Source of the DNA: Candidatus Latescibacterota bacterium
GTDB taxonomy: Bacteria > JAAXHH01 > JACQVL01
Assembly (NCBI GenBank): GCA_016209865.1
Contig: JACQVL010000254.1
Location: 1-6,770, forward strand
Direction: 5' to 3'
DNA length: 6,770 nucleotides
Below the pieces are notes generated by a model. The model was not told the DNA's origin, made no database searches, and saw only the letters and a program-made list of their open reading frames with translations. Below, piece by piece: positions 1 through 5,440 of the stretch. Each line of letters begins with the position of its first letter. The first letter of the stretch is position 1. Both the position numbers and the translations under genes were made by a program.

Positions 1-361
1 GCCTGTCGTCGGCGTACGGATGGCTGTGCCAGCCGGCGCCGTGGTTGCCCGCCGGCCGGCTGAGGTTCACGCAATGGTCAAAACGGATGATGGGACCCAA
101 CGCACGGCGGGCCAGGTCGAGCATCTGCGGGTGGCCGATCAGGCTGGCTAAGTAGGGGTCATACTCGGCCGAATAGAAATGCGGCTTCGGGTCGAGGTCG
201 GGCAAGACCTCCAGCTCCTGGATGTGGGCGAGCGACACGGTGAGGCGCTCGCAGGCCTGGGGAGTCAGCAGACTCGGCAGAACCGCGTAACCGTCCCGGT
301 CGAGTTCCGCTTTCTGTCGATCATCGAATTCATACGGCCGGAAGAGCGGGGCCTGGTCCAT
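1..361 (-). CDS. Phytanoyl-CoA dioxygenase (PhyH)-like protein, N-terminal part
   Basis: This is a partial gene: 120 codons from the ATG at 361-359, running off the left edge. Seen: an opening helix-rich segment with DRDGYAVLPSLLTP (residues 21-34), the typical PhyH start in which a 'GY' strand follows a short helix. Later come NLSRPAGNHGAGWHSHPYAD (residues 99-118), the region where the iron-binding HxD motif of Fe(II)/2-oxoglutarate dioxygenases lies. The start is supported by AAAGGAG about 7 nt upstream. PhyH enzymes are soluble, use 2-oxoglutarate and O2, and hydroxylate varied small molecules. The substrate cannot be read here. Oddity: the first visible candidate ligand motif reads H-S-H rather than the canonical H-x-D. 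The distal His and the Arg that binds 2-oxoglutarate lie outside the window. Family placement is fairly good; activity is inference. Confidence 0.75.
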   Translation of the reverse strand, partial: MDQAPLFRPYEFDDRQKAELDRDGYAVLPSLLTPQACERLTVSLAHIQELEVLPDLDPKPHFYSAEYDPYLASLIGHPQMLDLARRALGPIIRFDHCVNLSRPAGNHGAGWHSHPYADDR

Positions 362-402
362 CAGTCACTCCTTTCCTGTCTTCGCGTTGCGTTGTCACGA
401 TA

Positions 403-432
403 AAGGTAGAGGGAGGGAAATTGTGATGTCAA
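403..432 (-). promoter_or_regulatory. Putative sigma-70 promoter of the PhyH-like gene
   Basis: On the minus strand a perfect TTGACA (432-427) is followed after 18 nt by a weak -10 candidate, TACCTT (408-403, 3 of 6 consensus). Transcription would start near 396, about 35 nt before the ATG at 361. The -35 is convincing and the -10 is poor, which fits a regulated promoter. The dyad at 418-440 overlies it. Confidence 0.45.
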
Positions 433-440
433 CACAATTT
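418..440. promoter_or_regulatory. Operator-like inverted repeat
   Basis: Two perfect 8-nt inverted arms, AAATTGTG (418-425) and CACAATTT (433-440), flank a 7-nt spacer that contains most of the minus-strand TTGACA. The centre would lie near -33 relative to the predicted start of the PhyH-like transcript, a usual repressor position. The half-site AATTGTG resembles the lac operator half-site, so a LacI-family or similar dimeric regulator is plausible. No regulator gene is in the window. The dyad lies about 45 nt upstream of the divergent plus-strand -35, so it could also affect that promoter. Confidence 0.5.
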
Positions 441-483
441 TCTCGTCCGGTGTCTTTTCCTCCGATTTTTCGTAAATTTTTTC

Positions 484-511
484 TGGACGCGCGGGTTTTT
501 TCGGATATAAT
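484..511 (+). promoter_or_regulatory. Sigma-70 promoter of the lipoprotein gene
   Basis: A perfect TATAAT (506-511) is preceded at 16-nt spacing by TGGACG (484-489), which matches TTGACA at 4 of 6 positions. The stretch upstream is T-rich in an otherwise GC-rich window. Transcription would begin near 518, giving a leader of about 95 nt before the ATG at 614. Confidence 0.6.
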
Positions 512-613
512 CTATAGAGGGGAGAGGGTGTCGAGTCGATGCTGCTCACTGGGATGAACCCTCGGGCGGTGGTGAGCTTCATCATGGCCTGTTCACATCA
601 AGGAGGGGTACTC

Positions 614-1174
614 ATGACCAAGCGCAGAATGGTATCGTGGCTTGTCACCGGGATCTGCGTGATGATCCTCGTCGTAGCAGGATGCAGCAAACCCCCGACC
701 GAGGCGATCCAGGCCGCCGAACAGGTGATCTCCGATGCCAAGACGGAAGGGGCTGAACAGTACGCGGCCACACGGCTGAAGGCGGCTGAGGAGGCGCTCG
801 CCGACGCGAAGGCCAGGGTCGACCAGAAGGCGTATTCGGAGGCGCGCCAGCAGGCGGAGATGGTCATCGGGATGGCGGATTCCTTTAAAATGGATATCGC
901 CGCCGCCAAGGAAATGATGAAACTGGACGCTGAGAGGAAGGTGGAGGAATTCAAGACGATGTGGGCGGACATGAACGCCTCGATCGAGAAGACGCGCGGC
1001 GCGGCCGGGAAGGCCCTCGCCAAAGAAGCGTCCGACTTGGCGGCTCTGGTCAATACGTTGCCCCAGCAGATGAACGAGGGCAAGTACGCGGAGGTGCTCA
1101 AGGCCATCGACGAAGCGACCGTGAAAGCCAATGAGTTGAAGGAACGAGCGGCTGGCGCCACCGGGAAGAAATAG
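614..1174 (+). CDS. Small alanine-rich helical lipoprotein (DUF4398-like)
   Basis: This 186-aa protein has a lipoprotein signal: positively charged TKRR (2-5), a hydrophobic stretch (7-21), then lipobox VAGC with the lipidated Cys at 24. The start at 614 was chosen over an upstream in-frame ATG at 539 because AGGAGG (601-606) sits 7 nt before it and it places the signal peptide correctly. After Cys24 the chain is rich in Ala, Glu, Lys and Gln with almost no breaks, so it should be nearly all alpha-helix or coiled coil. The pattern of residues 24-100 (PP after the Cys, a 'GAEQYAATRLKAAEEAL' segment, then a second helix with YSEARQQAEM) resembles the DUF4398 lipoprotein group. Inferred: a periplasm-facing, membrane-anchored structural or envelope protein. 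Position +2 after Cys is Ser-Lys, not Asp, so outer-membrane sorting is expected if Lol rules apply. Function is unknown. It is monocistronic, with its own promoter and terminator. Confidence 0.88.
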   Translation: MTKRRMVSWLVTGICVMILVVAGCSKPPTEAIQAAEQVISDAKTEGAEQYAATRLKAAEEALADAKARVDQKAYSEARQQAEMVIGMADSFKMDIAAAKEMMKLDAERKVEEFKTMWADMNASIEKTRGAAGKALAKEASDLAALVNTLPQQMNEGKYAEVLKAIDEATVKANELKERAAGATGKK

Positions 1175-1242
1175 GTCGATCGACCAGCCGTCGCGGCGTG
1201 ACCGTACGCCTGGGTTGAGCGGGAAGACCCGCCTCTCACACG

Positions 1243-1275
1243 AAGCCGCCTGGGGAAAACCCCGGCGGCTTTTGT
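1243..1275 (+). terminator. Rho-independent terminator after the lipoprotein gene
   Basis: The arms AAGCCGCC-T-GGGG (1243-1255) and CCCC-GGCGGCTT (1260-1271) pair over 12 bp with one bulged T and an AAAA loop (1256-1259). TTTTGTGTGT follows. The flanking ACAC and GTGT can lengthen the stem. It lies about 70 nt after the lipoprotein stop and just before the ptsN promoter, which separates the two transcription units. A smaller hairpin, GCGGG-AAGA-CCCGC (1219-1232), precedes it without a T tract. Confidence 0.85.
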
Positions 1276-1303
1276 GTGTCCGGAGCCTGACGTGAAAACA
1301 GGG

Positions 1304-1334
1304 TTGACTTTTCAGCGCGACTGTCGCATACTAT
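1304..1334 (+). promoter_or_regulatory. Sigma-70 promoter of the ptsN-rph-rdgB unit
   Basis: TTGACT (1304-1309, 5 of 6) is followed either by CATACT at 17-nt spacing (1327-1332, 4 of 6) or TACTAT at 19-nt spacing (1329-1334, 4 of 6). Transcription would begin near 1340, leaving a leader of about 70 nt before the ATG at 1413. It sits right after the upstream terminator. Confidence 0.6.
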
Positions 1335-1368
1335 AGGTTCAATGCTTGTGCATCGGATACGACCCGCA

Positions 1369-1382
1369 CCCGTCGCGACGGG
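1369..1382. repeat. 14-bp perfect palindrome in the ptsN leader
   Basis: CCCGTCGCGACGGG is a perfect dyad 30 nt before the ptsN start codon and inside the predicted 5' untranslated region. In RNA it could form a 5-bp stem with a CGCG loop. It could be a DNA operator or a leader hairpin. In GC-rich DNA it could also be chance. Confidence 0.35.
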
Positions 1383-1412
1383 ACGGACTGAAGAGACCGG
1401 GGGGACACGGGG

Positions 1413-1880
1413 ATGAATTTGTTGGATATCCTGAGTGAGCGTCAGGTGCTTGTCGGGTTACAGGCGACTGACAAGCGGGGGGTGATCGAGGAACTGGCCC
1501 GGGCGCTGACCGATTCCGGGAAGATCAACGATCTGGACAATGTCCTGCAGGCGGTCTTAGAGCGGGAAAAAATCATGAGCACCGGCATCGGGAAAGGGGT
1601 GGCCATCCCGCATGGCAAGTGCGGGGCGGTGCAGGAGCTGGCCGGAGTCCTGGGGATCAAACGGGAAGGCATCGATTTCGCGGCACTCGACGAACAGCCG
1701 GTCTACCTCTTCTTCCTCCTCGTCTCGCCCCCCGACATCTCAGGTCCCCATATCCGCGCCCTCGCCCATATCTCCCGGCTCTTACGCCACGATAACCTCC
1801 GGAAAATGCTGATCGACGCCAAGACCCCCCAGGAAGTGCTCTCGATTATCGCCGCCGAAGAGCAGCGCCATATCACCTGA
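1413..1880 (+). CDS. ptsN: PTS IIA-like nitrogen-regulatory protein PtsN
   Basis: This 155-aa single-domain protein has the length and pattern of the fructose/mannitol-type EIIA domain. Seen: 'MNLLDIL' start, the helix [16 protein letters not shown] (21-36), [20 protein letters not shown] (51-70) with the phosphorylatable His67 in the AIPHG motif, and [14 protein letters not shown] (111-124) near the second conserved His. In the nitrogen PTS the protein receives phosphate from NPr and acts on partners, such as potassium transport or sensor kinases, rather than carrying sugar. It is cytoplasmic. No PTS permease, NPr or rpoN-hpf cluster, its usual company in Proteobacteria, lies in the window. 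It leads a unit with rph and rdgB. The ribosome site is only a G-rich run (about 1399-1404), but this start gives the family's usual N-terminus. Confidence 0.93.
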   Translation: MNLLDILSERQVLVGLQATDKRGVIEELARALTDSGKINDLDNVLQAVLEREKIMSTGIGKGVAIPHGKCGAVQELAGVLGIKREGIDFAALDEQPVYLFFLLVSPPDISGPHIRALAHISRLLRHDNLRKMLIDAKTPQEVLSIIAAEEQRHIT

Positions 1881-1890
1881 TTCTTGCGGA

Positions 1891-1918
1891 TTCATCGTTC
1901 ATCATTCTGCGTTCATCG
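1891..1918 (+). repeat. Heptanucleotide tandem repeat, ptsN-rph junction
   Basis: Four consecutive 7-nt units fill the 55-nt gap between the ptsN stop and the rph start: TTCATCG, TTCATCA, TTCTGCG, TTCATCG. A partial fifth unit begins with TTC at 1919. Units 1 and 4 are identical, and units 2 and 3 differ by one and two bases. The array stops just before the rph ribosome-binding site (AGGGGA at 1925-1930). Confidence 0.8.
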
Positions 1919-1935
1919 TTCCAAAGGGGACGGCC

Positions 1936-2715
1936 GTGACCGCACGATCAGACGGCAGACAGTCAGACGAATTACGACTGGTCAAGATCACCCGGAGCTT
2001 CCTCCGGCACGCCGAAGGCTCCGCGCTGATCGAGATGGGCAGGACGGTGGTCATCTGCTCGGCGACCGTCGAGGAGTCCGTCCCGAAGTTTCTGAAAGCG
2101 ACCGGCAGGGGTTGGGTGACGGCGGAGTATGGCATGCTCCCCCGGAGCACGGCGGAACGGGTCGCCCGGGAGGGACGGCAAGGCCATCTGTCGGGACGCA
2201 CCCAGGAAATCCAGCGGCTGGTCGGCCGGTCGCTGCGGTCGGTCGTGGAACTGGACGCTCTGGGCGAACGGACGATCCTGATCGACTGTGACGTCCTGGA
2301 AGCGGACGGGGGGACGCGGACGGCGGCCATCACCGGGAGTTTTGTCGCCCTGTATGACGCGATCCAGGGGCTCCTTCAGGCCGGACGGGTCGACCACTCC
2401 CTCATCCGGGACTTCATCGCGGCCGTCAGTGTCGGAGTCATTCAAGGAGTTCCGACGCTCGACCTCTGCTACGAAGAAGATGCTGCGGCGGATGTCGACC
2501 TGAACTTAGTGATGACGGGCAGCGGGCATCTGGTCGAAATCCAGGGCACAGCGGAGCATCATCCGTTCTCGACGGCACAACTCCACCGGATGCTCGACCT
2601 CGGACGGCAGGGGATCGAGCAGCTCGTCGCCCTGCAGAAAGCGACGCTCGACCTTCCGCCCGACGCCGCGTTGCGAGGGTTCGGGGATGACGATCGTCCT
2701 GGCCACCCGGAATAA
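1936..2715 (+). CDS. rph: Ribonuclease PH
   Basis: RNase PH is a phosphate-dependent 3'-to-5' exoribonuclease that trims tRNA 3' ends and works as a ring of six subunits in the cytoplasm. The 259-aa product carries the family signature nearly throughout: R8-QSDELR-VKITR (8-20), [13 protein letters not shown] (59-71), [16 protein letters not shown] (86-101), [18 protein letters not shown] (117-134), [17 protein letters not shown] (179-195) and EIQGTAE (201-207). By family knowledge Arg88 and the Thr127-Arg128 pair bind phosphate, and Asp182 and Asp188 belong to the acidic metal-binding region. The start is GTG at 1936, with AAAGGGGA ending 5 nt upstream; it gives the standard N-terminus. Its last 29 nt overlap rdgB. 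The C-terminal tail beyond about residue 240 is Asp/Pro-rich and not conserved. Confidence 0.97.
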   Translation: MTARSDGRQSDELRLVKITRSFLRHAEGSALIEMGRTVVICSATVEESVPKFLKATGRGWVTAEYGMLPRSTAERVAREGRQGHLSGRTQEIQRLVGRSLRSVVELDALGERTILIDCDVLEADGGTRTAAITGSFVALYDAIQGLLQAGRVDHSLIRDFIAAVSVGVIQGVPTLDLCYEEDAAADVDLNLVMTGSGHLVEIQGTAEHHPFSTAQLHRMLDLGRQGIEQLVALQKATLDLPPDAALRGFGDDDRPGHPE

Positions 2716-3628
2716 CGGGAAGATCGAGGAGATGCGCGCCGGGCTGGTCGATGCCGGATGGACCGTCCGGTCGTGCGCGGACTTCCCCGGTTGTCCGGTC
2801 GTCGAGGAAACCGGCGTGACGTTCGCGGAGAACGCCCTCCTCAAAGCCCGTGCTGTGGCGCGGTTCGCCCGGCACCCCGCCCTGGCGGACGATTCCGGTC
2901 TGGAGGTGGACGCCCTGGGCGGCGCGCCCGGTGTCCATTCTGCCCGGTTCAGCGGACCGGACGCGACCTCTGCGTCGAACAACGCCGCCCTGCTCGGACG
3001 GCTGTCGGGCGTGCCCGACGCCGCACGGACGGCCCGGTTCCGGTGCGTGATCGCCGTGGCCGCGCCAAACGGACGAGCCTGGATAGTCGAGGGGGTGTGC
3101 GAAGGCCGGGTCGGGACAACCCCCCGTGGTACGGCCGGGTTCGGGTACGACCCGCTCTTCATCCCGGACGGCTACACCCAGACGTTCGCGGAACTCGACA
3201 GGACGACCAAGAACCAGATCAGTCACCGAGGCCGGGCGATGCGAGCGGTGAGCGCGTTGTTGCGGACGTTGCGGCGGGATTTAATCAGGGGTCAGGGGTC
3301 AGTAAAGAGGAGGGAGTATATGGAAGAGAACCGGTACTACACCCTGGCTGACGGGACGGTCTTTGCGGTCGATCCTCCTCTCTCGTTAGAAATCTGGTCG
3401 GATCGCCTCCACATCATCTATTACGGGGAAAGCCTGGAGCGGTGGGATTACCAGACCGTGATCAAGAAACTCCGGGAGCGCCACGGATACCTGTTCAAGA
3501 TGCGGCTCTCGAACGACCTGACCCACGAGGTCAGGGCCCTCACCCCGGATGAATGTTCGCCGGAAATCCAGGCACACGCCGAGACACTCAATTGGCCGAG
3601 GACAACGTTCGAACGTTCGAACGTTTGA
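2687..3628 (+). CDS. rdgB: RdgB/HAM1 non-canonical purine NTP pyrophosphatase, open into a C-terminal extension
   Basis: RdgB hydrolyses dITP, ITP and XTP to monophosphates plus pyrophosphate, keeping deaminated purines out of DNA and RNA. Residues 1-197 match the normal length and motifs: ATRNNGK (6-12), [15 protein letters not shown] (40-54), [13 protein letters not shown] (65-77) with the likely general base Asp69, [10 protein letters not shown] (81-90), [10 protein letters not shown] (151-160) and the C-terminal SHRGRAMRA (179-187). The ATG overlaps rph by 29 nt, has GAGGG upstream, and suggests translational coupling. Oddity: there is no stop near residue 197. The frame runs through a heptamer repeat (3285-3302), a strong internal ribosome site and a second Met (residue 212) to TGA at 3626-3628, giving 313 aa. 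This may be a true fusion, or two genes whose separating stop has been shifted out of frame by repeat copy number. RdgB identity is sure; the fusion is not. Confidence 0.9.
   Translation: MTIVLATRNNGKIEEMRAGLVDAGWTVRSCADFPGCPVVEETGVTFAENALLKARAVARFARHPALADDSGLEVDALGGAPGVHSARFSGPDATSASNNAALLGRLSGVPDAARTARFRCVIAVAAPNGRAWIVEGVCEGRVGTTPRGTAGFGYDPLFIPDGYTQTFAELDRTTKNQISHRGRAMRAVSALLRTLRRDLIRGQGSVKRREYMEENRYYTLADGTVFAVDPPLSLEIWSDRLHIIYYGESLERWDYQTVIKKLRERHGYLFKMRLSNDLTHEVRALTPDECSPEIQAHAETLNWPRTTFERSNV
3285..3302 (+). repeat. Heptanucleotide tandem repeat at the expected rdgB stop
   Basis: TCAGGGG is repeated 2.6 times (3285-3291, 3292-3298, then TCAG). It is read in frame by the extended rdgB frame. 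With one unit fewer the same frame would read CAG-TAA and stop. With one more, the frame would run to a TGA that lies at 3349-3351 in this window. The ribosome-binding site for the internal ATG at 3320 follows immediately. Confidence 0.8.
3320..3628 (+). CDS. Unrecognised 102-aa protein, in frame with rdgB
   Basis: I do not recognise this protein. It could be a separate gene or the C-terminal domain of the RdgB fusion. Favouring a separate gene: ATG at 3320 with AGGAGG (3308-3313) 6 nt upstream, the best Shine-Dalgarno in the window, and an RdgB domain that is complete at residue 197. The first half is strand-like with aromatics ([10 protein letters not shown] at 6-15, LHIIYYGES at 30-38). 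The middle is basic and helical ([10 protein letters not shown] at 47-56), and the rest is charged. There is no signal peptide, membrane segment or Cys cluster. The last residues, TTFERSNV, are encoded by the octamer repeat at 3604-3643, so the original C-terminus may have been replaced. It converges with the ThDP gene; the two stops are 5 nt apart. Confidence 0.55.
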   Translation: MEENRYYTLADGTVFAVDPPLSLEIWSDRLHIIYYGESLERWDYQTVIKKLRERHGYLFKMRLSNDLTHEVRALTPDECSPEIQAHAETLNWPRTTFERSNV

Positions 3629-3643
3629 ACGTTCTAACGTTTT
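3604..3643. repeat. Self-complementary octanucleotide tandem repeat between convergent genes
   Basis: Five 8-nt units run without a gap: AACGTTCG, AACGTTCG, AACGTTTG, AACGTTCT, AACGTTTT. The unit contains the palindromes AACGTT and, across the join, TTCGAA, so either strand can fold into hairpins. On the plus strand the array ends in five Ts (3640-3644), so it may serve as a terminator for the rdgB unit. It contains the TGA (3626-3628) of the plus-strand gene and the TAG (3636-3634 on the minus strand) of the ThDP gene. Confidence 0.85.
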
Positions 3644-5370
3644 TCCCCCGTATACCCTACCTGCTTCCCCTGTTCCAGCGCTTCCTCGTAGGCGATCAGC
3701 GGCGTCTCTTCGCCGGAGACGACGACATCGACGACGGCGGGCGTCCCCGCCTCCAGCGCCCGGCGCAGCCCGGCGCGCAGGTCGCCCGGCTGGGTGATCC
3801 GGACCCCCATCAACCCGTACGCCCGTCCGACCGCCGCGAAATCCACGTCGCCCCACCGGAACGAGGCGCCGGACCCGCCGAATAGAATCCGGTGGTAATG
3901 ATCGATCCAGGCTAAGCTCCGGTTGTTGAACACGATGTTGATGACGTTCGTCCCGTGCAGGCCGAGGCTGGCGAACTCCCCGATGTAGTAGGAAATCCCT
4001 CCGTCTCCGCACAGGTTAATCACCCGGCGGCCCGGACAGGCGGCGCACACCCCCATCGCGGCCGGAAGGCCGAATCCTAATCCCGCCGAACCCCTTGGAG
4101 CTATGATCGTTCGACCGGCTCGCTTAAGGTAATAGTGGACTAACCCCCACCCGCTGGCGTAGCTCGCGTCACAGACGATCAGGTCGTCCGGGGTGGTCAA
4201 CTGGTTGAGCTCGGCGATCACCCGCTGGGGCTTGATCGGAACCTTCGTCGAGACGAGCCTGGACGCGATCGTCAGCATCCACTCCTGCCGGAGCGCCCGC
4301 GCATAATTGAGACGGGCAGTTGAGCGCCTCCGTCTCTTGATCCGGCCGCGGACCGCGTCGATCACCGCCCGCAGGCCGAGCTTCGCGTCCCCCACCAGCC
4401 CGACCTCCGTCGGGAACACCTTCCCGATCTCCGCCCCGTCGATGTCTAAGTGGATCACCCGCTGTCCGGCCTTCGGGAGCGTCCATGTGAAGGTCGAGTT
4501 CTGGCCGGACTTGCACCCGACCATAAACACCAGATCGGCCTCCTCGGTGGCCCGTCTCGCGCAGCTCGTCCCGATGTTGCCCAGCAGGCCGAGGGAGAGG
4601 GGATGGTCGTCCTCGACGGCGCCGCGGCCGGAGAAGGTGGTCACGACGGGCATCGTCAGCCATTCCGCCAGCTCCCGGACTTCGTCCCACGCCTGCGCGA
4701 GATGCACCCCGCCCCCGGCGAGGAGGACGGGCAGACGCGCGGAAGTGAGCGCCGCCGCCGCCGTCTCGACGTCGCCCGGGTCGGGGGCGCTCCGTTCGCC
4801 CGGGAACCGCCCGTACGCCGGGTTGACGTGGGACGGGATGCTGTCCGGCTCGATCGGCGTGTCGAAGAGGTCCTGGGCGATGATCAGGGCGACCGGGCCG
4901 GGCCGGCCGGTCGTGGCCGTCTTGATGAGGACGTTGAGCATCGCCGGGAGCTGCTGGGGGGAGCGGAGCGTCGCCACCCGCTTGACGAACGGCCGGACGA
5001 GGCTTTCCTGATCGATCCCCTGGGTGGCAGTCCCCCCCCGGTCGATCAGGTGCGTCCAGCCCGTCGGGATGTCGCTGATGATGACGAGGACGGGGATGGA
5101 CGAGGCGTACGCCTCGAACAGTCCGGAGGGCAGTTTGACCGCGCCGGGGCCGACGGTCACGTCGCACACCCCGATCCGGCCGGACATCCGGGCGAACCCA
5201 TCGGCGGCGAACACGGTGTTGCGTTCGTCCCGGAACATCAGGTGGCGGATGCGTGGGCCTCGCCGCTCGATGCCGTCGACCAGGGCGACCGTCTGTCCGC
5301 CCGCCGCGCCGAAGACGTGGGTGACGCCGTACTGGATGAGGAGCTCGGTGAGCAGGTCACCGGTATGCAT
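3634..5370 (-). CDS. Thiamine-diphosphate-dependent enzyme, acetolactate synthase-like superfamily
   Basis: This 578-aa protein has the usual three-domain order: an N-terminal pyrimidine-binding domain (about 1-165), a central domain (about 190-340) and a C-terminal diphosphate-binding domain (about 375-555). Seen: Glu49 in FRDERNTVFAADGFAR (46-61), the Glu that activates ThDP; SGRGAVEDDHPLSLGLLG (247-264), like the central-domain FAD or nucleotide segment of acetolactate synthases; and GDGG (455-458) with NN (482-483), the Mg-ThDP motif. Family members ligate or decarboxylate 2-oxo acids. The residues after NN (RSLAWIDHYH) do not match the acetolactate synthase pattern, so ilvB is not assigned. 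A linker with KRRRR (345-349) joins the last two domains. The start at 5370 has GGAGG 8 nt upstream. A longer frame to 5460 would overlap the neighbouring gene and lacks the family N-terminus. It probably forms an operon with the oxidoreductase 70 nt upstream. Confidence 0.88.
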   Translation of the reverse strand: MHTGDLLTELLIQYGVTHVFGAAGGQTVALVDGIERRGPRIRHLMFRDERNTVFAADGFARMSGRIGVCDVTVGPGAVKLPSGLFEAYASSIPVLVIISDIPTGWTHLIDRGGTATQGIDQESLVRPFVKRVATLRSPQQLPAMLNVLIKTATTGRPGPVALIIAQDLFDTPIEPDSIPSHVNPAYGRFPGERSAPDPGDVETAAAALTSARLPVLLAGGGVHLAQAWDEVRELAEWLTMPVVTTFSGRGAVEDDHPLSLGLLGNIGTSCARRATEEADLVFMVGCKSGQNSTFTWTLPKAGQRVIHLDIDGAEIGKVFPTEVGLVGDAKLGLRAVIDAVRGRIKRRRRSTARLNYARALRQEWMLTIASRLVSTKVPIKPQRVIAELNQLTTPDDLIVCDASYASGWGLVHYYLKRAGRTIIAPRGSAGLGFGLPAAMGVCAACPGRRVINLCGDGGISYYIGEFASLGLHGTNVINIVFNNRSLAWIDHYHRILFGGSGASFRWGDVDFAAVGRAYGLMGVRITQPGDLRAGLRRALEAGTPAVVDVVVSGEETPLIAYEEALEQGKQVGYTGEKR

Positions 5371-5411
5371 GCGATGATCCTCCAATTTGTACTGATCCCT
5401 GCCCTCTGTTT

Positions 5412-5439
5412 TTACCGACCACCGACTACCGATCACCAC
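5412..5439 (-). repeat. Heptanucleotide tandem repeat, oxidoreductase-ThDP junction
   Basis: Read on the minus strand, the 70-nt gap begins with GTGGTGA, TCGGTAG, TCGGTGG and TCGGTAA: three close 7-nt units (5432-5412) and a degenerate fourth (5439-5433). It starts 1 nt after the oxidoreductase stop codon and ends well before the ribosome-binding site of the ThDP gene. Confidence 0.75.
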
Positions 5440-5440
5440 T

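Noticed and set aside
361-585. 74-aa minus-strand open frame upstream of the PhyH-like gene
   Set aside because: It covers both promoters and the operator, has no good ribosome site, and shows no family resemblance.
539-613. Upstream in-frame ATG for the lipoprotein
   Set aside because: It would bury the signal peptide 25 residues inside the protein; the ATG at 614 has AGGAGG at ideal spacing.
1149-1190. Inverted arms CGGCTGG/CCAGCCG and palindrome GGTCGATCGACC around the lipoprotein stop
   Set aside because: The arms are far apart with no T tract, and the clear terminator lies further on at 1243-1275; probably chance in GC-rich DNA.
598-1239. Long open frame on the minus strand opposite the lipoprotein gene
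   Set aside because: It is an antisense shadow in GC-rich DNA. It is Ser/Ala-rich without family motifs, while the plus strand has a lipobox, ribosome site, promoter and terminator.
2438-3226. 262-aa minus-strand open frame across rph and rdgB
   Set aside because: The plus-strand frames carry unmistakable RNase PH and RdgB motifs; the antisense product is Arg/Gly/Pro-rich with no recognisable domain.
3604-3643. CRISPR array or attachment site
   Set aside because: The units are 8 nt with no spacers, and no cas, integrase or transposase gene is in the window.
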